DNA of 22,253 nt. Origin: Spirochaetota bacterium. Lineage in GTDB: Bacteria > Spirochaetota > Spirochaetia > Treponematales > Treponemataceae. The notes under the pieces are model-generated. The model was not told the DNA's origin. It did not search any database and saw only the letters and a program-made list of their open reading frames with translations. Made by a program: the position numbers and the translations under genes. The stretch lies in contig JAEWMY010000012.1 of the NCBI GenBank assembly GCA_023393015.1, positions 1 to 22,253 of the forward strand, given 5' to 3'. Of this stretch, positions 1 to 6,890 are shown one piece after another (position 1 is the first letter of the stretch; every line of letters begins with the position of its first letter).

Positions 1-1452
1 GGGACCGGCGACGACGTTGTAGTCCACGCCGTTAACCGACACGACGTAGGAGCCGCCGGAGGAAGAGGCCGAACCACCGGCCGCGGGAGCGGTGAACTTT
101 ACAGGGCCGTTGGCGCGTTCCTTGAAGAACTTGGGAGCGACCTTCGGGAACATCGCGTAAGTGAGAACGTCCTCGACCGAACCGTCGGCGCCGTTCGCCT
201 TGGCCTCGTCAGCCATCTTGGAGAACTCGTTGGTAATGAGGTCGGCGGGGCGCTCGGTGACGACGGCTTCCATCTTATTCTCTGCGAGGGCCTTCTTGAC
301 GAGGTCCGCGTTGCACTCGGCCGGGGTCTTTCCGTAGCGGCCGGTGACGAGGTCACGGGTCTCGGCGGTAAGCTTGGCGTACCGGCCGAACAGGACGTTG
401 AACACGGCCTGGGTTCCGACGATCTGGCTCGTGGGGGTGACGAGGGGGATGTATCCGCAGTCCTTCTGGACGATCGGGATTTCCTTGAGCACGTCGTCGA
501 TCTTGTCGGCGGCTCCCTGCTCCTTCAGCTGGCTTTCGAGGTTGGAAAGCATTCCGCCGGGAACCTGCGACACGAGGATGCGGGTGTCGGCGCCGAGGAA
601 GCTCGACTCGAACTTGGCGTAGTTCTTTCGGACGTCGCGGAAGTACGCGGCGATCTCGAGGAGGGCCTTGATGTCGAGTCCGGTGTCCATGTCGGTTCCG
701 TGCAGCATCTCGACGACGGTCTCGGTCGGGCTGTGGGACGTACCCATGGCCATGGAGGAGATTACGGTGTCGAGCACGTCGGCTCCGGCTTCGGCGGCCT
801 TGACGAGGGTCGCGACCGACATGCCGGTGGTGGCGTGCGTGTGGATCTGTACGGGGATGTCGACCTTCGCCTTGATCGCCTTGACGAGCTCGTAGGCGTC
901 ATAGGGCTTCAATAGGCCTGCCATGTCCTTGATGCAGATGGAGTCGGCGCCGAACTCGGCGTAAGCCTTCGCGAGGTCCGCGTACTTGGCGTTCGTGTGG
1001 TACGGGGTCGTGGCGAAGGAAATGGCCATCTGGACGTGCTTGCCGGTCTTCTTGGCGGCCTCGGCGGCGCGCTTGAGGTTACGGGGATCGTTGAGGGCGT
1101 CGAAGATGCGGAAAACGCCAACGCCGTTGTTGGCCGCAGCCTCGACGAACTTGTCGACGACGTCGTCGGCGTAGTGTCGGTATCCGAGGAGGTTTTGCCC
1201 GCGGAGGAGCATCATGATCGGGGTGTTCGGCAGGACCTTCTTGAGCGAGCGGAGGCGTGTCCACGGATCCTCGTTGAGGAAGCGGATGCATGAGTCGAAG
1301 GTCGCCCCGCCCCAGGCTTCGAGGCTGCTGTATCCGATCTTGTCGAGCATGGGACAGGCGGGAAGCATGTCCGCGGTGGTCATTCTCGTCGCGTGCAGGG
1401 ACTGATGCGCGTCGCGGAGGACGAGGTCCGATATCTTTACTTTCTTGGCCAT
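1..1452 (-). CDS. oadA: Oxaloacetate decarboxylase alpha subunit, carboxyltransferase (partial, C-terminus off the left edge)
   Basis: The frame is open from an ATG at 1450-1452 to base 1 with no stop, giving 484 residues. It begins MAKKVKISDLVLRDAHQSL, the RDAHQS start of the pyruvate-carboxylase/OadA carboxyltransferase barrel. Other family marks are SICIKDMAGLL (residues 171-181; Lys175 is the predicted carbamylated lysine), the metal ligands IHTHATTG (203-210) and SSMAMGTSHSPTET. A Gly/Ser/Ala linker follows, and the frame ends in YVVSVNGVDYNVVAG, the start of a biotinyl domain whose lysine lies outside the window. The subunit moves CO2 from oxaloacetate to biotin in the cytoplasm, and the membrane beta subunit couples its release to Na+ export. 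AAGGAG (1459-1464) sits 6 nt before the ATG and overlaps the oadG stop. oadB probably follows to the left. A methylmalonyl-CoA decarboxylase is less likely, since its alpha chain is a different family. Confidence 0.93.
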   Translation of the reverse strand, partial: MAKKVKISDLVLRDAHQSLHATRMTTADMLPACPMLDKIGYSSLEAWGGATFDSCIRFLNEDPWTRLRSLKKVLPNTPIMMLLRGQNLLGYRHYADDVVDKFVEAAANNGVGVFRIFDALNDPRNLKRAAEAAKKTGKHVQMAISFATTPYHTNAKYADLAKAYAEFGADSICIKDMAGLLKPYDAYELVKAIKAKVDIPVQIHTHATTGMSVATLVKAAEAGADVLDTVISSMAMGTSHSPTETVVEMLHGTDMDTGLDIKALLEIAAYFRDVRKNYAKFESSFLGADTRILVSQVPGGMLSNLESQLKEQGAADKIDDVLKEIPIVQKDCGYIPLVTPTSQIVGTQAVFNVLFGRYAKLTAETRDLVTGRYGKTPAECNADLVKKALAENKMEAVVTERPADLITNEFSKMADEAKANGADGSVEDVLTYAMFPKVAPKFFKERANGPVKFTAPAAGGSASSSGGSYVVSVNGVDYNVVAGP

Positions 1453-1462
1453 TACGGTCTCC

Positions 1463-1708
1463 TTAGTTCTTCTGCTTTTCTTTGACAGCCGCCGCGATCG
1501 CCGCGACTATCGACGTATCGTTTCCCGCTGACGCCGCGGGGGACGCGGCTTTCGACGCGTTGCCTGCTTCCTGATCCATACCGGTAACCCTCACGAGGGT
1601 CTCCACAAGTTTCATAAAAACTATGAGTATGATGAGGAAGGAAAAGACAACGCCCATTCCGAGAACAGTGAGCATTCCGCTCTGGCTGATCATCTCAGGT
1701 ATAGTCAT
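1463..1708 (-). CDS. oadG: Oxaloacetate decarboxylase gamma subunit (OadG)
   Basis: The product has 81 residues, with one hydrophobic segment (about residues 12-33, GMLTVLGMGVVFSFLIILIV) followed by a short Ala/Ser-rich charged tail ending KEKQKN. Size, single N-terminal membrane span and position directly before oadA match OadG, the small subunit that anchors and assembles the alpha-beta complex of the Na+ pump. The sequence itself is too short and variable to prove the family, so the assignment leans on context. A GGAGG lies about 5 nt upstream of the ATG. Only 10 nt separate its stop from oadA, so the two should be co-transcribed. The C-terminal tail lacks an obvious His/metal cluster. Confidence 0.8.
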   Translation of the reverse strand: MTIPEMISQSGMLTVLGMGVVFSFLIILIVFMKLVETLVRVTGMDQEAGNASKAASPAASAGNDTSIVAAIAAAVKEKQKN

Positions 1709-1739
1709 GATTCCTCCAAAAAAAACAGATTCAAGACCG

Positions 1740-1769
1740 ATGTTACCCTGAATTGACGTCCTTGTTCAA
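1740..1769 (-). promoter_or_regulatory. Candidate sigma-70 promoter for oadGA
   Basis: On the minus strand TTGAAC (1764-1769) is followed after 18 nt by TAACAT (1740-1745), about 30 nt upstream of the oadG start. The -10 match is only moderate. Its -35 overlaps the -35 of the divergent pgcA promoter. Confidence 0.35.
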
Positions 1770-1790
1770 GTAACCCGGATCGGCTATAAT
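1762..1790 (+). promoter_or_regulatory. Sigma-70 promoter for pgcA
   Basis: TTGTTC (1762-1767), a 17-nt spacer and a consensus TATAAT (1785-1790) lie 42 nt upstream of the pgcA ATG. This predicts a start near 1797 and a leader of about 36 nt containing AAGGAG (1822-1827). Confidence 0.6.
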
Positions 1791-1832
1791 CGTCATTGAA
1801 ACGGAAATTACGCTCATATTGAAGGAGAACAC

Positions 1833-3605
1833 ATGGACCGCACCGATATACTCTCGAGGGCGCAGGCTTATCTCGCGGAGGAAAAAGACGAACGCTTCGC
1901 CCGGGAGGTTCGCGATCTCGTCGAAAGGGACGACATCGCAGAACTCGAGGACCGCTTTTACCAGAACCTTGAGTTCGGGACCGGAGGATTGCGCGGCGTT
2001 ATCGGCGGCGGAACCAACCGCATGAACACCCACGTGATAAACCGCGCGACACAGGGACTCGCGAATTATTTCATCAAGACCTTTCCCGAAAAGGCCGCGA
2101 GCGGGACCTTGAGCGCGGTAATCGCCTACGATTCGCGCAGGTTTTCGGACGTTTTCGCCGAGGCCACCGCCCTCATATTCGCCGCGAACGGTTTCAAGAC
2201 CTACCTTTTTACGGGCCTGAGGCCCACGCCGGAGCTTTCCTTCGCGATCCGTACCTTGGAATGCGACACGGGCGTCGTCGTGACCGCCTCGCACAATCCG
2301 CCGCAGTATAACGGCTACAAGGCCTACTGGAACGACGGGGCGCAGGTTACCGAGCCTCATGACGCCCGTATCATCGACGAGGTCAACGCGGTACGAGCCG
2401 TCAAATCGCTTACGAGGGAAGAGGCCGTCGCCGCGGGCAAGCTCGTGCTCATCGACCGCGAGATCGACGAAAAATACTGGGCGATGGTCAAGGGAAAGCT
2501 CTTCAGACCCGCCCTGATCAGGGAGAAGGCGAAGGAAGTCAAGATCGTCTATACGCCCCTCCACGGAACGGGGGCGATGCACGTCGAGCGCGTCCTCGGA
2601 GACCTCGGGCTCAAGGTCATCACCGTCCCCGAACAGGGCAAGCCCGACGGCAACTTCCCGACGGTCGCCTACCCCAACCCCGAGGAGGCCGCTGCTCTGA
2701 AAATGGCCGTCGAGCTCGCCGAGAGGGAAAAGGCCGACGTCGTCATGGCCACCGATCCCGACGCGGACCGGTTCGGAAGCGCCGTACCCGGGCCTGACGG
2801 AAAGTTCGTGCTGATCTCGGGAAACCAGATGGGAGCCCTGCTCGCGGACTATATCTGCCTTTCCCTTAAGGATACGGGCTCGATGCCCGCGAAACCGGCG
2901 ATGATTCGTTCCATCGTCACCTCGGCCTTCAGCGACCGGATTGCCGCCTCCTACGGGGTGAAAACCGTCGAATGCCTTACCGGATTCAAGTGGATAGCAG
3001 CCGTCATGGCCGGTTTCGAACGTGACGGCACGGGCGAATACGTCTTCGGTTTCGAGGAAAGCTACGGCTATAACGTCGAAACCGAGGTTCGGGACAAAGA
3101 CGGCGTCTCGGCCGCGGCGATGTGCGCGGAGATGACGCTCTACTGGAGAAGTCGCGGCAAGGGACTCCTCGACAGGCTCAACGAGCTTTTCGCCGAGCAC
3201 GGGTATTACGAAGAACGTTCCATCAGCAAGGCATTTCCCGGAGCGTCGGGCGGCGCCACGATGAAGGCGCTCATGGCGCGTCTCCGTTCCGAGGGGCTTT
3301 CGACCCTCGGCGGAAAGCGGGTTTCCATGATTCGCGACGTCGGAGAAGGCGTCTCGTACGATCCCGCCGCCCCGTCGGAAAAAAGCGCCATCGACCTCCC
3401 CTCGAGCAACGTGTTGCAGTTCTTCCTCGAGGACGGCGGCGTCGTCAGCGCGCGACCGAGCGGTACAGAGCCGAAAATCAAGTTTTACATCTCGTGTCCC
3501 GTTCCCGTGACGAAGGGTCTCGACGACGCGAAGAAGACGGCGGCGGCGCTGATCGCGGCGATCGAGTCGGAAATCCGAGCGATTCTCGACTCGGCCAAGG
3601 CCTGA
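1833..3605 (+). CDS. pgcA: Phosphosugar mutase (phosphoglucomutase/phosphomannomutase, PgcA type)
   Basis: This 590-residue alpha-D-phosphohexomutase interconverts hexose 1- and 6-phosphates through a phosphoserine, feeding glycolysis and sugar-nucleotide synthesis. All four domain signatures are visible: the N-terminal block EFGTGGLRGVIGGGTNRMN (47-65), the phosphoserine loop TASHNP (151-156, Ser153), the Mg2+ loop DPDADR (308-313), the sugar-specificity loop GFEESYGY (406-413) and the phosphate-binding RPSGTEPKIKFY (541-552). Length and motif wording resemble the Firmicute PgcA branch. Glucose versus mannose preference cannot be read from the sequence. The ATG has AAGGAG 5 nt upstream and a promoter at 1762-1790. 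The exonuclease gene starts 3 nt after its stop, so the two are probably translated together. Confidence 0.93.
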   Translation: MDRTDILSRAQAYLAEEKDERFAREVRDLVERDDIAELEDRFYQNLEFGTGGLRGVIGGGTNRMNTHVINRATQGLANYFIKTFPEKAASGTLSAVIAYDSRRFSDVFAEATALIFAANGFKTYLFTGLRPTPELSFAIRTLECDTGVVVTASHNPPQYNGYKAYWNDGAQVTEPHDARIIDEVNAVRAVKSLTREEAVAAGKLVLIDREIDEKYWAMVKGKLFRPALIREKAKEVKIVYTPLHGTGAMHVERVLGDLGLKVITVPEQGKPDGNFPTVAYPNPEEAAALKMAVELAEREKADVVMATDPDADRFGSAVPGPDGKFVLISGNQMGALLADYICLSLKDTGSMPAKPAMIRSIVTSAFSDRIAASYGVKTVECLTGFKWIAAVMAGFERDGTGEYVFGFEESYGYNVETEVRDKDGVSAAAMCAEMTLYWRSRGKGLLDRLNELFAEHGYYEERSISKAFPGASGGATMKALMARLRSEGLSTLGGKRVSMIRDVGEGVSYDPAAPSEKSAIDLPSSNVLQFFLEDGGVVSARPSGTEPKIKFYISCPVPVTKGLDDAKKTAAALIAAIESEIRAILDSAKA

Positions 3606-3608
3606 CGC

Positions 3609-4334
3609 ATGGGTCAGTTCGACTGGCTCGCCGGGGCGATGGAAACGGAGACTTTCACGGCCTTCGACACGGAAACGACGGGTCTCGATCCCCGCCAATG
3701 CCGCGTGGTCGAGATCGGCGGCATCCGGTTCGACCGCCTCGGAGCGGGAGCGCGGTTCAACGCGCTCATCGACCCTTCGACTCCGATGCCCGCAGAGGCC
3801 TCGCGGATAAACGGAATCACCGACGAGATGCTTCGTGGCAAGCCGACGGCGCGGGACGTCCTTCCGGACTTCCTTTCCTTCTCGGAGGGAACGATACTCG
3901 TGGCGCACAACGCGCCGTTCGACGTGAGTTTCGTCAACGAGGAACTCGCCCGCCTCGGAAAGGCGGGGCTCGCGCACCGCGTCGTGGACACGAGGATTCT
4001 CGCGCGGGAGGTCTTTCCGGGATTGCCGAAATACGCCCTGCAGGACCTGGCCGCACGTTTCGGAATCGAGGCGAAGGACGCCCACCGCGCGGAGGACGAC
4101 GCCCGCGTTTGCATGGAGCTTTTTCTCCTGTGCGTGGAACGCATACGGGAACGAGTCGCTCCGCTCACGCCCGTCAGACCCGTCACGCCCGCCCCGAACG
4201 CCACTCACGCAGCAGCGCCTTTCGGGAGGGCCGGCGCGACACCCGCGGCCGCGCCCCGATCGACCGCGGATTTACGCGCGGACGACGACGAACCGGACCT
4301 GTTCGCGGATGACGGAGAGGAAGCGATAGACTAA
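3609..4334 (+). CDS. DnaQ-like DEDDh 3'-5' exonuclease
   Basis: The product has 241 residues. Exo I is AFDTETTG (Asp20, Glu22), Exo II is AHNAPFDVSF (Asp105) and Exo III is HRAEDD (His159, Asp164), the complete catalytic set of DEDDh exonucleases such as the Pol III epsilon subunit. It should remove 3' nucleotides during proofreading or repair. The exonuclease fold ends near residue 182. A Pro/Ala-rich linker and a very acidic tail follow, containing EPDLF (228-232), which partly resembles a sliding-clamp-binding motif. No strong Shine-Dalgarno precedes the ATG 3 nt after the pgcA stop, so translation is probably coupled. An internal Met at residue 11 is an alternative start. Whether it is the replicative proofreader or a stand-alone nuclease cannot be decided here. 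It converges on the sigma-factor gene with only 9 nt between, and no terminator is visible. Confidence 0.88.
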   Translation: MGQFDWLAGAMETETFTAFDTETTGLDPRQCRVVEIGGIRFDRLGAGARFNALIDPSTPMPAEASRINGITDEMLRGKPTARDVLPDFLSFSEGTILVAHNAPFDVSFVNEELARLGKAGLAHRVVDTRILAREVFPGLPKYALQDLAARFGIEAKDAHRAEDDARVCMELFLLCVERIRERVAPLTPVRPVTPAPNATHAAAPFGRAGATPAAAPRSTADLRADDDEPDLFADDGEEAID

Positions 4335-4343
4335 AAGAGAATA

Positions 4344-5351
4344 TCAATCCTCGTGAAAGGCCTCGAGCTCCCCCTGCTGGCGGAGCTTGCCGATGGCCTT
4401 GCTTTGAATCTGCCGGACGCGCTCGCGCGTGATCCCGAGCAGCTTGCCGGTCTCCTCGAGCGTAAGGGGCCCCTTGTCGGTGAGCCCGAACCTGAGCTTG
4501 ATGATCTTCATCTCGCGGTCGGTCAGTTGGCTCAGGACCTCGTCCATCGTCTCCTGCAAGGTCGCGGTAAAGACGAGCTCGAACGGTTCTATGAGGGAAT
4601 CGTCGCTGATCAGGTCAGAAAGCCGGGTGTTGTTGTCGTCGTCGACGGTCGTGTCGAGACTCGTCGTTTCCTGTGAAAGGCTCATGATCTCCCGGATGCG
4701 ATGCGGGGGTATCTCGAGATATTCCGAGAGTTCCTCCGGGCTCGGGTCGCGGCCCAGATCCTGCGTCAGCTGTTTCGCGACGAAAAAACACTTGCTGATC
4801 GTGTTGAGCATGTGGATCGGTATGCGTATGATCCGGCCCTTGTCCGCGAGGCTCTTGATGATCGCCTGTCGGATCCACCAGGTCCCGTAGGTCGAAAACC
4901 GGCATCCCCTCGTGTAGTCGAACCGTTCCACCGCCTCGATGAGGCCGATATTACCCTCGTCGATGAGATCGAGAAGGCCCAAACCCCGGTGCTGATAGTT
5001 TTTGGCGATTGAGACGACGAGACGGAGATTCGAGGTAATCATGCGGTTTTTCAGCTCGCGGAGCGTCGCCTCGAGTTTCGAGGATTCGCGAAGGAAGGCG
5101 GGATCAGAGGTCCTGTCCGCGTACGCCTCCTTGAGAGAGACGACGGAAAGCTTGATGTGCTGAACCTTCTTTCCGATCTCCTGTTCGTCGTCGATGGTCA
5201 GGAGCGGATACTTCGAAATCTGCTTGAGATACAGCGCGAGCGGGTCGGATTCCTTTGAAACGCGCGCTTTTTTGACGGGGCGCCTGCGCGCGGCCTCGCC
5301 GCCTTGTTTGCGAATCCGTTTTTTTTCGATCTCTGCGGTTTCTTCGGTCAT
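4344..5351 (-). CDS. RNA polymerase sigma factor, sigma-70 family, RpoS-like size and context
   Basis: This 335-residue sigma factor has no region 1.1. A basic N-terminus is followed by region 1.2 (DPLALYLKQISKYPLL, 36-51), region 2 with NLRLVVSIAKNYQHRGLG (108-125), LIDEGNIGLIEAVERFD and the -10-recognition helix FSTYGTWWIRQAI (152-164), region 3 (about 175-255), and region 4.2 with the helix-turn-helix TLEETGKLLGITRERVRQIQ (297-316). Length and domain content match RpoS or a group 2 factor rather than a long housekeeping RpoD. The promoter-contact residues look intact, so a near-consensus promoter is expected. It is the last gene of a three-gene operon, 9 nt after the LysM/LytM gene. AAGGAT sits just before the ATG. 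Its regulon and whether it is a stress sigma are inference. Confidence 0.9.
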   Translation of the reverse strand: MTEETAEIEKKRIRKQGGEAARRRPVKKARVSKESDPLALYLKQISKYPLLTIDDEQEIGKKVQHIKLSVVSLKEAYADRTSDPAFLRESSKLEATLRELKNRMITSNLRLVVSIAKNYQHRGLGLLDLIDEGNIGLIEAVERFDYTRGCRFSTYGTWWIRQAIIKSLADKGRIIRIPIHMLNTISKCFFVAKQLTQDLGRDPSPEELSEYLEIPPHRIREIMSLSQETTSLDTTVDDDNNTRLSDLISDDSLIEPFELVFTATLQETMDEVLSQLTDREMKIIKLRFGLTDKGPLTLEETGKLLGITRERVRQIQSKAIGKLRQQGELEAFHED

Positions 5352-5360
5352 GATCCTTGA

Positions 5361-6230
5361 TCAGTACCCCCTCGGCGCCTTCGCGGGATCAATCGGCTTT
5401 TCCTTGTCGTAGACCATGAAATAGAGCTGGGGCTTTCCGGAGAGGGAATCGGAGCCGAGGGAGCCCAGCTCGTCGCCGAACGTGAGCGCTTCGCCGGGTT
5501 TCGGCTTGATCGTCCCGAGACCGCCGTATACGTAGATATGCCCCGAGGAGGACTGCACGAAGGCGACGTTTCCGAATCCGCGGTACGGCCCCGTCGAAAG
5601 CACGGTACCCGAGGAAACGACCGTAACGCGCGCGCCCTGGTCGGAGAGTATGGAAACTCCGTAGAGTTTTCCCGAAAGGTACGCGATTTCCCTCGGGGCC
5701 ACGGGCCAGATTATCGACGTGTCGACCTTTTTTTTCTTGAAAACGCGGGGATCTTCGAGCGGCTTCGAAACCTCCGCCTCCTCGAGCGCGACGACGGGGG
5801 CGCTGGGGTTTTCGTTCGCCGCGGACGCGACGTTGACGGCGCCGGGCCCGCCCGGTATATACAGGGTTTCTCCGGCCTTGATCGTCGTCGAATCGCTGAT
5901 CTTGTTGGCCTTTGTCAGTTCCGCGACCGGCACGCCGAGCTTCCGCGCGATGCCGTACAGGGTATCGCCCTTTCGCACGGTATACACCCCGGGTATGCGC
6001 AGCTTGTGCCCCGCCGCGAGCCTGTCGGGATTCGTGATATTGTTGAAATTCATGAGGGCCTCGACGGGAACGTTGTACTTCCGGCTTATCCCGTATAACG
6101 TCTCTCCGCGACGAAGCACGTGCACGACATCCTCGCCGAAGGCGGTACCCTGAACGCACAAAAACCCGAGTAGTACGACAAATGCGACGGTATATCTCTT
6201 CATATGCTTACGCTTCATTGTCGGCCGCAT
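5361..6230 (-). CDS. Exported protein with two LysM repeats and a degenerate LytM/M23 domain (NlpD/EnvC-like)
   Basis: The product has 289 residues. A basic start and hydrophobic stretch YTVAFVVLLGFLCVQGTAFG (13-32) form a signal peptide, with likely cleavage after AFG. LysM 1 (about 36-80, HVLRRGETLYGISRKYNV) and LysM 2 (about 82-126, YTVRKGDTLYGIARKLGV) bind peptidoglycan glycan strands. After a linker, residues about 174-285 have the M23/LytM fold pattern, but the zinc ligands are gone: the H-x3-D site reads YGVSILS and the H-x-H site reads HIYVY. It is therefore probably not an endopeptidase but an amidase activator or wall-bound scaffold, as known for NlpD and EnvC. AAGGA lies 9 nt before the chosen ATG. 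Internal Mets at residues 5 and 10 are alternative starts. It lies between a cyclic-nucleotide-fold gene (37 nt) and the sigma gene (9 nt). Confidence 0.87.
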   Translation of the reverse strand: MRPTMKRKHMKRYTVAFVVLLGFLCVQGTAFGEDVVHVLRRGETLYGISRKYNVPVEALMNFNNITNPDRLAAGHKLRIPGVYTVRKGDTLYGIARKLGVPVAELTKANKISDSTTIKAGETLYIPGGPGAVNVASAANENPSAPVVALEEAEVSKPLEDPRVFKKKKVDTSIIWPVAPREIAYLSGKLYGVSILSDQGARVTVVSSGTVLSTGPYRGFGNVAFVQSSSGHIYVYGGLGTIKPKPGEALTFGDELGSLGSDSLSGKPQLYFMVYDKEKPIDPAKAPRGY

Positions 6231-6267
6231 TCCCCCGATTCCTTACGATCCGTTTTCGGACCGACGT

Positions 6268-6816
6268 TTATCGCGCCAGGATGTCCTCGACGGTCGGCGG
6301 CAGCAGGCTGCTCATCGCGTCAAGATCTTCGGAAGAGACCATAAACTCCTTGTCATAGGCGATAAGCTCGTTTGAAGAACGGAGTTTTTCGAGAAGGCCG
6401 AAAACGATATAGGTCATGATGACCAACCCCGCCCTGGGATGCGAGTTGACATATTCGGAGAATTTTTCGCGCGAAAGCGCCATGATGAGAGAAAGCTCGG
6501 CGGATCGAACGGTCGCCGTACTCGGCTCGTTTTTGAATATGGACGTCTCACCGAAGGTGGCGCCCGAGGCGAGTTCGTTTATCCTGATCTCTTCCCGCTG
6601 ATGGCCCTTTTTGAGAATCTCGACCCTGCCGGAAAGCAGGGTGTATATGCTGGCCGATACGGTACCCTCAACGATAATCGTCTCCCCGGGCTCGAAGGAA
6701 TACAGGTCGCATATGCTCGGTAGGTCGTCAAGGTCGGCACGGTCGATGCGTGAAAACATGGGAATATCTATAAGGCCGGAAAAAAGCGCTTCGGGGAATA
6801 TCTCGACTTTCTTCAT
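6268..6816 (-). CDS. Cyclic-nucleotide-binding-fold protein (Crp-like N-domain, no DNA-binding domain)
   Basis: The product has 182 residues. Residues about 20-125 follow the cNMP-binding beta-roll: FEPGETIIVEG (41-51), YTLLSGRVEIL (58-68) and the phosphate-binding cassette GATFGETSIF (85-94, Glu90). The cassette Arg that contacts the cyclic phosphate is normally in a P-R-x-A-T context. Here it reads PSTATVRS (98-105), with Ser99 in place of Arg, so classic cAMP/cGMP binding is doubtful. The tail (126-182) is helical and ends PPTVEDILAR, with no helix-turn-helix and no signal peptide, so it is not a Crp-type regulator. It is probably a cytoplasmic sensor or partner protein. AAGGAG sits 8 nt before the ATG. 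It is the first gene of the operon with the LysM/LytM and sigma genes. Confidence 0.82.
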   Translation of the reverse strand: MKKVEIFPEALFSGLIDIPMFSRIDRADLDDLPSICDLYSFEPGETIIVEGTVSASIYTLLSGRVEILKKGHQREEIRINELASGATFGETSIFKNEPSTATVRSAELSLIMALSREKFSEYVNSHPRAGLVIMTYIVFGLLEKLRSSNELIAYDKEFMVSSEDLDAMSSLLPPTVEDILAR

Positions 6817-6841
6817 TACGCGAACTCCTTAAATGACGCTT

Positions 6842-6871
6842 TTGTAATAATAACACATTTTGCCGTAAAAT
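6842..6871 (+). promoter_or_regulatory. Candidate promoter for the OmpA-domain gene
   Basis: TTGTAA (6842-6847), an 18-nt spacer and TAAAAT (6866-6871) lie just upstream of the gene. A second option is the extended -10 TGGTATACT (6874-6882). Either gives an unusually short leader (about 12 nt, or nearly none). The 74-nt divergent spacer must also hold the promoter of the minus-strand operon, which I could not place. Confidence 0.35.
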
Positions 6872-6890
6872 AATGGTATACTCGGAAGTC

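Noticed and set aside
1743..4208. An 821-codon open frame on the minus strand antisense to pgcA and the exonuclease gene.
   Set aside because: Its product is Arg/Gly/Asp/Val-rich without domains, it spans two well-supported plus-strand genes, and long antisense frames are expected in GC-rich codon-biased DNA.
3122..4312. A 396-codon plus-strand frame overlapping pgcA and the exonuclease in another phase.
   Set aside because: Extremely Arg/Gly-rich, and it runs through two real genes in frame +1.
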